From DATKMP01 sp963790045 (lineage in GTDB: Bacteria > Bacteroidota > Ignavibacteria > UBA10030), in assembly GCA_963790045.1 (NCBI GenBank), contig CAWBMS010000011.1, positions 468,735-532,734 of the forward strand: 64,000 bases of DNA, read 5' to 3'. A model generated the notes under the pieces. That model saw only the letters and a list, made by a program, of their open reading frames with translations. It did no database searches and was not told the origin of the DNA. Below, one piece after another: positions 19,575 through 29,240 of this stretch (positions within the stretch are counted from its first letter, which is position 1; each line of letters begins with the position of its first letter). The position numbers were made by a program, and so were the translations under genes.

Positions 19575-20228
19575 ATGAAACTGAATGATTTGAAGCGATT
19601 GATTGACGAGGGGGAAGGATTCGAATTAGAATTCAAACGGAAATTTTCTACGACGGAAAAAATCGCCAAGACACTCATTGCTTTTGCCAACACCAAAGGC
19701 GGCATCATGTTGTTCGGCGTTAATGACGATCGTACGATCATCGGCGTAACGAGCGAGAAAGAAGAAATAGAAATGATCCGGACGGCGGGAAATGTGTATT
19801 GCGATCCGCCGATTGAACCGGATATTGATACCGTGCCGTACAAAGGCCGCGATGTGATCGTTGCGACGGTAGAAGAGAGCGGACAGAAACCGCATTACTT
19901 GAATCTCGACGGAGAAAACGACAGCGCGATTGGAACCCGGGTGTTCATTCGCGTGAACGATAAAACCGTTGAAGCAAGCAAAGAAGTTGTAAAAATTCTT
20001 GAAGCCGAAAACGCAGACGCGCCTCCGTTGCGCATTGCTATCGGCGATGCCGAGCGGCGATTGTTTGAATATTTAGACGCGCATGAACGCATTACCGTAA
20101 GCGAATACGCACAACTCGTGAACAATTCTCATCGCCGCGCATCGCGTTCGCTTATTCAATTAACGCGCGCTGGTGTGCTGAGAATTCACACGCACGAAAA
20201 AGAGGATTATTTTACAAGGACATTCTAA
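19575..20228 (+). CDS. AlbA_2/Schlafen-like (AAA_4) domain protein
   Basis: 217 residues. The N-terminal ~120 residues match the AlbA_2 (divergent AAA, Schlafen-like) pattern: EGFELEFKRKF, KTLIAFANTKGGIMLFGVNDD and the later GTRVFIRVNDKTVEAS. The C-terminal part (about 155-215) looks like a winged helix (ITVSEYAQLVNNSHRRASRSLIQLTRAGVL). This suggests a DNA-binding regulator or nucleic-acid-acting protein; the precise role is unknown. It starts 15 nt after mtgA. Confidence 0.75.
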   Translation: MKLNDLKRLIDEGEGFELEFKRKFSTTEKIAKTLIAFANTKGGIMLFGVNDDRTIIGVTSEKEEIEMIRTAGNVYCDPPIEPDIDTVPYKGRDVIVATVEESGQKPHYLNLDGENDSAIGTRVFIRVNDKTVEASKEVVKILEAENADAPPLRIAIGDAERRLFEYLDAHERITVSEYAQLVNNSHRRASRSLIQLTRAGVLRIHTHEKEDYFTRTF

Positions 20229-20239
20229 ATAAAGAACCA

Positions 20240-20683
20240 ATGAAAATAAATTTAAAGAAAAATATTTTAAAAGCTACGGCATTTATTATCGGCATAACGT
20301 TAATGATCTGGGAAACAAGGTCTCACTTAATTTCCTTATTGAGAGGAGATGCAATTGGGGCTATTGTTCTTATATTGATCTATTGTTTCGGGAAAATAAT
20401 ACAACGCGATAGGATGGCGCACTGGAAAGAAATACGGAAGAAGGGAAAACAAAAATTTATTCTTTATGATTTTGTGCTTCTTCGCGGAGGAATTATTTCA
20501 TTGCTTCTTCTTCTTATCCTTTCTTATGCAGTGACAATAAGTATAATTATAATTTGTTCCGTGATTCCTCTGTTGGGAGTATGCGCATTTGTCGGCAATG
20601 AAATTTGGAAACAGTGCGAAATGCATTATTCACAGAAAGCACTAAAATCTGTGAGCGACAAAATGAAAGTCATGAGCAATTGA
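20240..20683 (+). CDS. Hypothetical membrane protein
   Basis: 147 residues with three or four hydrophobic helices (residues about 8-25, 37-52, 80-100 and 105-125) separated by a basic loop (RDRMAHWKEIRKKGKQK). I do not recognise a family. It lies 12 nt after the AlbA_2-like gene and could be part of the same transcript; it is convergent with the next gene. Confidence 0.55.
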   Translation: MKINLKKNILKATAFIIGITLMIWETRSHLISLLRGDAIGAIVLILIYCFGKIIQRDRMAHWKEIRKKGKQKFILYDFVLLRGGIISLLLLLILSYAVTISIIIICSVIPLLGVCAFVGNEIWKQCEMHYSQKALKSVSDKMKVMSN

Positions 20684-20689
20684 ATGTCG

Positions 20690-21133
20690 TTATTTGCTCT
20701 TCGGTGATTTTGGCGCTCTCGGTTTTCGAGTCGTTGTTCTTCGCCGTTTTACCACGGGTTTTACTTCTTCAACGGTTGCAACAACAGGCACATCAAGAGG
20801 CGGTGGTGGTGGAAGGGATAAAAACTTTTGTTGAAGTTCTGCTGAACGGATTTCTAAAATCTCTTTCCGTAATCGAATGAAGAAAAATAGCAACGCAATA
20901 TTCATGACGCCGAGCAAAGCGATCAGCATATACAACCATGTAAAATGCGCAGTGTTTTCTGCGGAACTGCGCTGCAATTGCATTTGGAGCGTATCATATT
21001 TTTTTTCGGAGACAAATCCTTCGCCATGAGCAAGCGATTGTTCGTACGCTTTCTTTAAGCTATCCACGTGATACGGACAAACGATGTACACCGGAATTGC
21101 GGGCTCCGGTGTTCCGGTTTCTTGTGCGTTCAT
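20690..21133 (-). CDS. Hypothetical exported/membrane protein, N-terminus probably longer
   Basis: From the ATG the product is 147 residues with one transmembrane helix (WLYMLIALLGVMNIALLFFFI) and a Pro-rich then strongly basic C-terminus (KRRRTTTRKPRAPKSPKSK). The frame stays open upstream and encodes a typical signal-peptide core (ILYTIIFSCFILA) ending near MNAQ. A strong aaggagg (21213-21219, minus strand) precedes that extension, but the codon at normal spacing is ATT (21203-21205). Either a rare start codon is used or a base is wrong. No function is recognised. Confidence 0.55.
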   Translation of the reverse strand: MNAQETGTPEPAIPVYIVCPYHVDSLKKAYEQSLAHGEGFVSEKKYDTLQMQLQRSSAENTAHFTWLYMLIALLGVMNIALLFFFIRLRKEILEIRSAELQQKFLSLPPPPPLDVPVVATVEEVKPVVKRRRTTTRKPRAPKSPKSK

Positions 21134-21359
21134 TCTCGTTGCAAGTATAAAACAAGAAAAAATGATGGTGTAAAGTATTTTTATATATTGTGCGTTGTGG
21201 TTAATGATATTGCCTCCTTATGAACTCGTTGTGTGGCTAAATTAGGGATACAGTTCGCAAAAGTCAAATCTGAACGTGATATTTCTTTGATGCCGTATCC
21301 TTTTTTTGCATTATTTCAAAAATACTTTGTACCTTGAAGGGAGAGAGTTTGAATAACTA

Positions 21360-21845
21360 ATGAAAGACCAGATGATAGAACATATTCAAATTAAAATTAC
21401 ACGAACCGATCAGACGAAAACGGATATTCCCTTACCGGCGTATGCAACTGAAGGGTCTGCGGGAATGGATGTTTGCGCCGCTGTAGATGAAGATGTAGTT
21501 CTTCCGCCGAATGAAACCATGCTCATTCCCAGCGGGTTCAGTATCGAATTACTTCCCGGCTTTGAAGCGCAGATTCGTCCGCGCAGCGGATTAGCAATCA
21601 AACATCGCATCGGAATATTAAATGCTCCCGGCACAATCGATTCCGATTATCGCGGCGAGATAAAAGTTATTCTCACGAATTTCGGCACGGTGCCGTTCAC
21701 GATTCATCGCGGCGACCGGATTGCGCAAATGATTATCGCTCGCTATGCACGTGTTTTGTGGAATGAACAAGCGCAGCTTGCGCAATCTGCTCGCGGCGAT
21801 GGCGGCTTTGGCCACACAGGTATTGCATTAAAAGAAAAGAATTAA
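21360..21845 (+). CDS. dut: dUTP pyrophosphatase
   Basis: 161 residues with the five dUTPase motifs in order: EGSAGMDVCA (1), RPRSGLAIK (2), GTIDSDYRGEIKVIL (3), RGDRIAQMII (4) and RGDGGFGHTG (5, the P-loop-like C-terminal arm). The trimeric enzyme hydrolyses dUTP to dUMP and keeps uracil out of DNA. The next gene starts 2 nt after the stop, so dut is probably the first gene of a short run with the AI-2E-like transporter and rsmI. Confidence 0.95.
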   Translation: MKDQMIEHIQIKITRTDQTKTDIPLPAYATEGSAGMDVCAAVDEDVVLPPNETMLIPSGFSIELLPGFEAQIRPRSGLAIKHRIGILNAPGTIDSDYRGEIKVILTNFGTVPFTIHRGDRIAQMIIARYARVLWNEQAQLAQSARGDGGFGHTGIALKEKN

Positions 21846-21847
21846 AA

Positions 21848-23152
21848 ATGGCTGCACGCCCCAAGAAAAAACAAACGTCTTCTTTCCCGCCCGAGCAGGA
21901 AGCGGCTGGCGAGAGGCGATGGGATTCGTTGTTCGTATCGCTTGGGCGCATCGAGATTGTGCTTTTAGTCGGCGGAATGTTGTTACTGCTGGTACTCATT
22001 TACACTATTCACGAAATTCTTTCTCCATTTCTTGTTCTGGGCGCGCTGCTGTTTCTTTTGTATCCGCTGCGGCGGTACATGCTTGCACGGAACATGATGT
22101 GGCTGGCAATCGTTCTGTTTGCTCTTTGGTTTCTCAATGCGGTTTCTAACATTTTAACGCCATTCGTTATCGCATTAGTGTTTGCGTACATCTTAAATCC
22201 TGTTGTGGATTTATTCGAACGGTGGAATATTGCTCGCTGGGTCAGCGCTCTGGTGTTGATTTTATTGTTTGTAACCGGCATTGCGTTAGTACTCTTTTTT
22301 ATTTTGCCGATTGCTATCACGCAATTAAGCGGCGTGCTCGATACGTTCTCTCGTTTGATGGATAATTTTCGCAGTGCATTTTGGAGCAGTAAACTGATCA
22401 ATTTATTAGAACGCTACGGAATTTCCACCAATGAATTACGCAACTCCTTTGCGAATCAGTTGACGCCGAGGTTTGAAGATATTTTAAAAGGATTAGTCGG
22501 TGCCGCTGGTACATTGTTGAGCAGCGTCTCGAGTTTCATCACACAGGTGTTTTATATTTTTCTCATTCCGTTCCTCACGTTTTATTTCTTAACGGATTTT
22601 CCAACGATCACGCACCGCTTTCTTATGCTCATTCCCCATCGTTCACGCGGACGTGTGGCAGAATATTTTTCACGCGCAGATGAATTGATCGGCCATTATC
22701 TGCGCGGCGCACTGACCGTTGCATTACTGCAAGGTATTCTTGTTGCCGTTTTGTTTTCAATCATTGGAATAAAATACGCATTGCTGCTTGGGCTGCTCGC
22801 AGGCGTGTGCGATCTCATTCCGTACTTCGGCCTTCTTTCTATTTCTGTGCTCTCGGCAGTTGTAGCGGTCTTCAGTGATCCGCCGGTTATGCCGAAACTT
22901 GCATTTGCCGTCGGCTCTATTGGTATGCTGCACATCATCGAAACGGTGTTCTTGTCTCCAAAAATTGTCGGCAGCAAAGTGGGGTTGCATCCGTTGCTTA
23001 TGATTTTATCACTGCTGATCTTTATGTACTTCCTCGGCTTTGTTGGTGTTCTCATTGCTGTACCAACGACTGCGTTAATTATTTTGTTTGTGCGGGAATG
23101 GGAAGCGCGCAAACGCGGTATCATCCCAACTTCACGAAATATTCACACGTAA
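21848..23152 (+). CDS. AI-2E/PerM family membrane transporter
   Basis: 434 residues with the usual eight-helix layout of the family: an N-terminal helix pair, FVIALVFAYILNPVVDLFERW, a central loop domain, FLIPFLTFYFLTDFP and the late VPTTALIILFVREW. Members export small molecules or act in Na+/H+ exchange and stress; the name does not prove autoinducer transport. The N-terminus has a long basic cytoplasmic leader (AARPKKKQTSSF). It is followed by rsmI after 6 nt. Confidence 0.85.
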   Translation: MAARPKKKQTSSFPPEQEAAGERRWDSLFVSLGRIEIVLLVGGMLLLLVLIYTIHEILSPFLVLGALLFLLYPLRRYMLARNMMWLAIVLFALWFLNAVSNILTPFVIALVFAYILNPVVDLFERWNIARWVSALVLILLFVTGIALVLFFILPIAITQLSGVLDTFSRLMDNFRSAFWSSKLINLLERYGISTNELRNSFANQLTPRFEDILKGLVGAAGTLLSSVSSFITQVFYIFLIPFLTFYFLTDFPTITHRFLMLIPHRSRGRVAEYFSRADELIGHYLRGALTVALLQGILVAVLFSIIGIKYALLLGLLAGVCDLIPYFGLLSISVLSAVVAVFSDPPVMPKLAFAVGSIGMLHIIETVFLSPKIVGSKVGLHPLLMILSLLIFMYFLGFVGVLIAVPTTALIILFVREWEARKRGIIPTSRNIHT

Positions 23153-23158
23153 GGATAA

Positions 23159-23843
23159 ATGATGGCAGGTACCCTGTTTCTTGTTGCTACTCCTATCGGC
23201 AATTATGACGATATTACCGTCCGTGCGCTCAATACGCTGAAAAGTGCGGATATCATCGTGTGCGAAGAACGCACCGAAGGATTGCGTCTGCTGCGTCAAT
23301 ACGGAATTGAAAAACAAATTGAAACGCTGAACGAACACAACGAAACTGCATCGGCAAGCATTCTCATCGATTTGCTGAAAGATGGAAAATCACTCGCGCT
23401 CGTTTCTGATTGTGGCACGCCGGTGTTTTCAGATCCTGGCCGTGTTTTGGTGGAACGCGCCATACAACAGCACATCAATATTGTTCCACTGCCTGGAGCG
23501 TCGTCCTTGATGCCCGCGTTGATTGTCAGCGGATTTGTCATTACGGAATTTGTTTTTGCCGGATTTCTCTCACCCAAACGCGAGCGCCGCATTCACGAGT
23601 TGCAGCTGCTCCGCAAAGAACATCGTACAGGTGGTGTTGATGGACACGCCGTATCGTTTAACACAATTGATTCGAGATGTGGCAGAAGTGTTCGGCGAAT
23701 CGCGCCGTGTGTGTGTGGCATTCGATCTTACGCTGCCTACGGAAAAAATTTATCACGGCACTGCTGTTGCACTGTACCAGCAATTCTTGAAAGAAGAAAA
23801 GAAAGGCGAATTTGTTGTTGTGCTGGATCGGATGAAGGGTTGA
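23159..23843 (+). CDS. rsmI: 16S rRNA (cytidine1402-2'-O)-methyltransferase, frameshifted
   Basis: The N-terminal half has the tetrapyrrole-methylase-like fold of RsmI: GTLFLVATPIGNYDDITVRAL, EERTEGLRLLRQYGI, ALVSDCGTPVFSDPGR and PGASSLMPALIVSG. It modifies C1402 in the ribosomal P site. At about 23630 one extra G shifts the frame; the correct continuation reads RTVVLMDTPYRL, then RRVCVAFDLTLPTEKIYHG and stops at 23843. The corrected length is about 228 residues, roughly normal. A sequencing indel is more likely than loss of a conserved gene. Confidence 0.9.
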
Positions 23844-23913
23844 TGGATGTTCGGTAAAAACCTACGGAAGGTTCATAGATAAATATTTCCGCAGTGCCTT
23901 TTGAAATACAACG

Positions 23914-24648
23914 CTATCCCTGAATAATTTTCAGATCGAATAAATTATTGACGCCTATCGAAAATGGAGAGATGAACGGCTCGCCGTACTTTGTGCCGAT
24001 CTTGGAACCGAAATATCGGCAGCGTGTTTCAATCACTTCTAAAAAATCCGGTCGTGTTAATTTGGTTTCGCTTTCCTTGCTTTGCGGATTGAAGAACTGC
24101 GATGCGTGTGCACGCACAGATTTCATTTTCAAATCGAACGTATCGCTGATGTCCACGATGAAACTCGGTTCAAATTCATGCCATTGCATAAACTCAAAAT
24201 AATGATGCGGGCGATGCCGCTTTTGTTCCGTGCCATGCAGCGAGGTTTTCAGCTTCTCTAGTCCGCTGTAGTACCAAGCTTCCTTGCAAAGCTGGTGTGT
24301 ATGCACATGGTCGGGATGCCGTTCGACGGAATAAGGAATGACTAAGATTGTGGGTTTGAATTCCCGGATGAGCGTAACAACCTTCAACAAATTTTTTCTA
24401 TTCAATTCGACATTCCCATCGGGAATATTCAAATTGCGTCGATCGACTGCGCCGAGAATTTCGGCTGCGTCTGCGGCTTCCTTGGCACGAATTTCTTTTG
24501 TGCCGCGCGTACCGAGTTCGCCGCGTGTTAATTCGGCAAGAGCAACTTTGTATCCTTGCTGCGTCAACTTGGCAAGCGTACCGCCGCAAGCCAATTCCAA
24601 ATCATCCGGATGTGCGCCAATTGCTAAAACATCTGCTTGCATAATCAT
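23914..24648 (-). CDS. bshB1: Bacillithiol biosynthesis deacetylase BshB1
   Basis: 244 residues of the LmbE/PIG-L zinc deacetylase family. The zinc site is visible as GAHPDDLE near the N-terminus and HPDHVHTHQL in the middle. The segments ELTRGELGTRGTKEIRAKEA and FEPSFIVDISDTFDLKMKSVRAHASQF are characteristic of the BshB1 subgroup. It removes the acetyl group from GlcNAc-malate in bacillithiol synthesis, the low-molecular-weight thiol of many Bacteroidota and Firmicutes. BshA and BshC are not in this window. It is transcribed alone and against its neighbours. Confidence 0.85.
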   Translation of the reverse strand: MIMQADVLAIGAHPDDLELACGGTLAKLTQQGYKVALAELTRGELGTRGTKEIRAKEAADAAEILGAVDRRNLNIPDGNVELNRKNLLKVVTLIREFKPTILVIPYSVERHPDHVHTHQLCKEAWYYSGLEKLKTSLHGTEQKRHRPHHYFEFMQWHEFEPSFIVDISDTFDLKMKSVRAHASQFFNPQSKESETKLTRPDFLEVIETRCRYFGSKIGTKYGEPFISPFSIGVNNLFDLKIIQG

Positions 24649-24836
24649 TTCTCCTTACAAGAATATAAGAAAGCGGAAAGTGAAAGACAAGGAAGTCGAT
24701 GAGTTAATAAGTCGTTGAGTATGAAGTCTTTGAGCTAATAAGCTACGAGCGAATCGACAAATTACAAATTACCAAGAGCCACTAACAACCCGTTGCTTGT
24801 AGGGATAACATTCGGTACTTTGAAATAGGAAGTATT
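24649..24836. other. Divergent intergenic region with gtcgttgagt-type words
   Basis: The region between divergent bshB1 and xseA must hold both promoters. At 24697-24745 it has low-complexity words such as gtcgatgagtt, gtcgttgagta and gtctttgagct. Similar words occur at 5026-5050 and inside the coding linker near 4556-4596. Confidence 0.4.
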
Positions 24837-26028
24837 ATGGCAGTTGAAAAAAACGTATTAACCGTTAGTGAAATTACCCGTCAGATTAAATATGCGCTGG
24901 AAGGAAATTTTCCGCGTGTATGGGTGCAGGGAGAAATTTCCAATTGTAAGCAGCATACATCCGGACATTTGTATTTTACATTGAAGGATGAAGGTGCGCA
25001 GATTTCCGGTGTGATGTGGCGAAGCCGCGTTCCAATGCTGCCGTTCACACCCGAAGACGGAATAAAAGTTATTGCACGCGGATCGATCACTGTCTATCCG
25101 CCGCGAGGCAATTATCAAATCGATGTTGAGCAAATGCAGCCGCTTGGAATTGGAGAATTGCAAATTGCGTTTGAACGGCTGAAACAAAAATTAGCGGCAG
25201 AGGGATTGTTCGATGAAGGATATAAAAAACCTATTCCCCAATATCCCGAACGCATCGGTGTGGTAACTTCGGAAACCGGCGCGGCATTGCAAGATATTCG
25301 AAGCATACTTTCTCGCCGGCATCCGTCAGTCGAATTAATTTTGTATCCGGTCAAAGTTCAAGGCGAAGGCGCTGCGCAAGAAATTGCGCATGCGATAGAA
25401 GAATTTAATCGTTTTGGCGATGTTGATGTGCTGATTGTCGGACGCGGCGGCGGATCATTGGAAGATTTGTGGGCGTTCAATGAAGAAATTGTTGCGCGTG
25501 CAATTTTTGCTTCACAGATTCCCATCATCAGTGCGGTGGGACATGAAATTGATTTCAGCATTGCAGATTTCGTCGCCGACCTGCGTGCACCGACGCCTTC
25601 TGCTGCTGCGGAACTTGCTGTAAAACATCGTGCCGATATTCATTGAAAATCTTGCCAACTTATGCTATACTATGCAAGAAACGATGCAGAACATGATTGA
25701 TGCGGCAAAGACGACCATCGGCAGTGCGATTTCGAGTTATTCATTTAACCGTCCGCGGGATTTAGTGCGCGAGTATTCGCAGCGAACAGATGATTTGGAA
25801 CACGCGATGAGTACGGCAGTGTTGCATGCAGCACAGGTAGCGCATCAAAGACATCAAGCGCTTGAGCATCGATTAGAATCCGTAAGTCCGCAAGGTGTAT
25901 TGAAACGCGGTTACACGATTGTTCGTCATCAAGGACGAGTTGTAACATCGGCAAAAACATTACAGCAAGGCGATGAAGCGAAGATTCAATTTCATAATGG
26001 AGAAGTAACAACGCGAGTAGAAGAATGA
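24837..26028 (+). CDS. xseA: Exodeoxyribonuclease VII large subunit, frameshifted
   Basis: The product has the N-terminal OB domain (VSEITRQIKYALEGNFPRVWVQGEISN) and the catalytic core (IGVVTSETGAALQDI, RGGGSLEDLWAFNEE, SAVGHEIDFSIADFVADLRAPTPSAAAEL). Near 25645 one extra T ends the first frame; the protein continues as ENLANLCYTMQETMQ through the coiled-coil region and ends with the conserved GVLKRGYTIVRHQG motif. The corrected length is about 397 residues, normal for the family. It degrades single-stranded DNA with XseB, whose start overlaps the xseA stop by 4 nt. Confidence 0.95.
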
Positions 26029-26264
26029 CGACAAAGAAAACGAAAAAAGATTCCTTGGAAACATCGTTGGCACGGTTGGAAGAAATTGTCGATGTGTTAG
26101 AACGCGGTGATGTTGCATTGGACGATGCTGTTGCATTATATGAAGAAGGCATGACGCTTGCCAAAGAATCGGCAGAGCGTTTAAAAGCAGCGGAATTAAA
26201 AATTAAAAAGTTGTCGAAAGATATTGACGGGAAGTTTGAAGTAACCGAACTTGATGAAGCATGA
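26025..26264 (+). CDS. xseB: Exodeoxyribonuclease VII small subunit
   Basis: 79 residues, the normal size, with the family core SLARLEEIVDVLERGDVALDDAVALYEEGMT (shown in part: LEEIVDVLERGDVALDDA). It overlaps xseA upstream and dxs downstream by four bases each, so the three genes are translationally coupled. Confidence 0.95.
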   Translation: MTTKKTKKDSLETSLARLEEIVDVLERGDVALDDAVALYEEGMTLAKESAERLKAAELKIKKLSKDIDGKFEVTELDEA

Positions 26265-28201
26265 GCGATACGAAATATAAATATTTAGACCAGATTGAAT
26301 TTCCATCTGACTTGCGGAAAATGAAACTGCAAGATTTGCGCGGCGTGTGTGCAGATGTGCGCGAGTTTTTAATCGACTGCGTTTCCAAAACCGGCGGACA
26401 TTTTGGCGCGGGGCTTGGAACGGTGGAGTTGACGGTCGCATTGCATTACGTATTCAATACTCCCAAAGATAAACTCGTGTGGGATGTCGGACATCAGGCA
26501 TATCCGCATAAAATTCTTACCGGCAGAAAAAATCAGATGCAAACGATGCGCAAACTCGGCGGTCTAAGCGGATTTCTCAAGCGGAATGAAAGTGAATACG
26601 ATGCATTCGGTGCAGGGCATGCAAGCACAGCAATTTCCGCCGCGCTGGGTATTGCCACAGCGCGAGATCTTGCGGGAGAAAAATATAATGTTGTAGCCAT
26701 TGTCGGCGACGGCTCGATGACCGGTGGTATGGCATACGAAGCGATGAACAATGCCGGCATGCTGAAGAAAAACATGATTGTTGTACTGAACGATAATCAA
26801 ATGGTTTCTCTTTCTTCACGCGAACCGAAACGCTGGATCATTCAAGAGTATTTTATGAAAATGCTCACGCATCCAACATACAATAAATTGAAAGCGAACG
26901 TGTGGGATTTAACCGGCAAGTTAGATACATTTGGCGACCGCTTGCGCTCTGTTGCTCAGCAAATGGAGCGCGGGTTAAAAGCTGTCGTCACTCCCGGAAT
27001 GTTGTTCGAAGCGTTGGGGTTTCGCTATTTCGGCCCCATCAACGGACACAATGTTGTAAAATTAGTTGAAATATTTGAACACGCAAAAAAATTACAAGGC
27101 CCGATTTTTATCCACGTCATCACGCAAAAAGGAAAAGGATACGCACCGGCGGAACAAGATGCGACTCGTTTGCACGGAGTAACACCATTTGATAAAGAGA
27201 CCGGTGAAGAATTTAAGAAAGCCAGTCCAACGCCATCTTACACCAATGTCTTCGGGAAAGCGCTCGTTGAAATTTGCAAACAGAATCCAAAAGTCATCGG
27301 TATTACTGCAGCGATGCCAGATGGCACCGGATTGATTCATTTGCAGGAACAGATGCCAAATAAATTTTTCGATGTCGGCATCGCAGAGCCGCATGCTGTT
27401 ACATTTGCAGCGGGTATGGCAACGGAAGGTTATACGCCGGTTGTGGCAATCTATTCCACGTTTCTGCAGCGCGCGTTCGATCAAGTGATACATGATTGCG
27501 CGCTTCAAAATTTGCACGTTGTATTTGTCATGGATCGTAGCGGGCTTGTTGGTGCTGATGGCCCTACGCATCACGGCGCGCTGGATTTATCGTACTTGCG
27601 CTGCATTCAAGGTATGGTTGTGATGGCGCCGAAGGATGAACAGGAATTGCGCGATATGTTGTACACGGCAATTGAATACAAACGCGGTCCCATTGCGCTT
27701 CGTTATCCTCGCGGCAACGCACTTGGTGTTTCTCTGCGGGATGGATTTCGGAAATTAGAAATCGGAAAAGCGGAAACGCTTCGTGCAGGAAAAGATGTCG
27801 CACTGCTTGCTGTCGGTGCAATGGTTTCGCATGCAGAACAAGCCGCAGAAATTTTAGCGGCAACTGGTGTTGAAGCAGAGGTCGTGAACATGCGTTTTGT
27901 CGAACCCGTGGATGAAGAATTACTGAAAGAACTTTCCACTCGCGTTCATGCCTTTGTCACCATTGAGGATAATGTTATGAAAGGCGGATTCGGTTCTGCG
28001 ATATTGGAGTCGCTTGCAACTCTTGGCATGACGAACGTAGCCGTGAAAGTGCATGGCTTGCCGAATGAATTTATTCAACATGGATCGCCGGGCGAATTAT
28101 ATCGCTTAACTCATCTTGATGCACAAGGTATTGCGGATTTGACACAAGAATTTTTATCTTCATTACGTCCATCTATTGTAGAAGAACTTTCTAAACGTTG
28201 A
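26261..28201 (+). CDS. dxs: 1-deoxy-D-xylulose-5-phosphate synthase
   Basis: 646 residues, full length. The thiamine-diphosphate site is seen as VGDGSMTGGMAYEAMNNAG, followed by the HVITQKGKGYAPAE segment, the pyrimidine-domain FDVGIAEPHAVTFAAGMA with the catalytic Glu, and DRSGLVGADGPTHHG. It makes DXP from pyruvate and glyceraldehyde 3-phosphate, the first step of the MEP isoprenoid pathway, and also supplies thiamine and pyridoxal synthesis. The xseA-xseB-dxs order is a common arrangement. Confidence 0.97.
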   Translation: MSDTKYKYLDQIEFPSDLRKMKLQDLRGVCADVREFLIDCVSKTGGHFGAGLGTVELTVALHYVFNTPKDKLVWDVGHQAYPHKILTGRKNQMQTMRKLGGLSGFLKRNESEYDAFGAGHASTAISAALGIATARDLAGEKYNVVAIVGDGSMTGGMAYEAMNNAGMLKKNMIVVLNDNQMVSLSSREPKRWIIQEYFMKMLTHPTYNKLKANVWDLTGKLDTFGDRLRSVAQQMERGLKAVVTPGMLFEALGFRYFGPINGHNVVKLVEIFEHAKKLQGPIFIHVITQKGKGYAPAEQDATRLHGVTPFDKETGEEFKKASPTPSYTNVFGKALVEICKQNPKVIGITAAMPDGTGLIHLQEQMPNKFFDVGIAEPHAVTFAAGMATEGYTPVVAIYSTFLQRAFDQVIHDCALQNLHVVFVMDRSGLVGADGPTHHGALDLSYLRCIQGMVVMAPKDEQELRDMLYTAIEYKRGPIALRYPRGNALGVSLRDGFRKLEIGKAETLRAGKDVALLAVGAMVSHAEQAAEILAATGVEAEVVNMRFVEPVDEELLKELSTRVHAFVTIEDNVMKGGFGSAILESLATLGMTNVAVKVHGLPNEFIQHGSPGELYRLTHLDAQGIADLTQEFLSSLRPSIVEELSKR

Positions 28202-28216
28202 ACGGGGCTGTTAAGT

Positions 28217-29224
28217 ATGGAAAAAGCACGTATCGGTATTGTAGGGCTTGGGACAATTGCGCAAACCATCCATTTGCCCATCTTAAGTAAATTTTCTGAT
28301 GTCGAAATCGTCGCGGTATGCGATATTGATCGCACAAAGGCGCAATATGTTGCCGATAAATTTAAGGTGCGCCGCTACTACAACAATTTTGAAAAGATGT
28401 TGATCGTAGAACAGGAATTAGACGGCATTGCCATTTGCACGCCGACGCTGTGGCATAAAGAGATGGCGATTGCCGCATTAGAAGCAAAGCGCAATGTGTT
28501 TGTAGAGAAACCGCTTTCGCGCACGGCAAAGGAAGCGGAAGAAATTGTCGAAGTGATGAAAAAACAGCACACGAAATTGATGGTTGGAATGAACAACCGG
28601 TTTCGTCCCGATGCGATGATCTTGAAAAGTTTTATTGAAGATAAAGCGCTGGGGAAATTATTTTATACGAAAGCAGGATGGTTTAAGAAACTCAATCCGG
28701 AAAGTGCATGGTCGACAAAGCGCGCACAATCCGGCGGCGGTGTTGTGCTGGATCTCGGCATCGTGATGTTCGATCTTGCGTTTTGGATGATGGGCTATCC
28801 CGAAGTGAAAGAAGTAAGTGCGACCAATTATTCGCATCACACGAAAGATGTGGAAGATTCATCTATCATATCGTTGAAAATGAAAAATGGTTCGATTCTG
28901 ACGATTGAAGCAAGCTGGTCGTTTGAATCGACATCCGATTTTTTTTATTGCGATTGTTTCGGAACCGAAGGCAGCGGATCGCTCAATCCATTCCGTATCA
29001 TCAAACGGATGCATGATAATCTTGTGAATGTCGCGCCGGCTTCGTTGGAAACGCCGCAAATGTTGTACCGCAAATCGTACGAGAACGAATTGAAACATTG
29101 GATCGGTGCATTGCGCGGATTGCATCCCGTCATTTCCAGTGGGGAAGAAGCGGTGCATCGCATGAAGATTGTCGATCTTATTTACAAATCCGCAAAGCGC
29201 GGAAAAGCTGTTGCATTAAAATAA
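28217..29224 (+). CDS. Gfo/Idh/MocA family oxidoreductase
   Basis: 335 residues with an N-terminal Rossmann fold (RIGIVGLGTIAQTIHLPIL, then AVCDIDRTKA) and the family motif FVEKPLSRTAKEAEE with the catalytic-site Lys. The C-terminal half forms the beta-sheet substrate domain. These enzymes use NAD(P) to oxidise or reduce sugars or related compounds; the substrate cannot be told from sequence. It lies 15 nt after dxs and before the SAM hydrolase gene in the same direction. Confidence 0.9.
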   Translation: MEKARIGIVGLGTIAQTIHLPILSKFSDVEIVAVCDIDRTKAQYVADKFKVRRYYNNFEKMLIVEQELDGIAICTPTLWHKEMAIAALEAKRNVFVEKPLSRTAKEAEEIVEVMKKQHTKLMVGMNNRFRPDAMILKSFIEDKALGKLFYTKAGWFKKLNPESAWSTKRAQSGGGVVLDLGIVMFDLAFWMMGYPEVKEVSATNYSHHTKDVEDSSIISLKMKNGSILTIEASWSFESTSDFFYCDCFGTEGSGSLNPFRIIKRMHDNLVNVAPASLETPQMLYRKSYENELKHWIGALRGLHPVISSGEEAVHRMKIVDLIYKSAKRGKAVALK

Positions 29225-29240
29225 CATCGGCGGCAAACAA

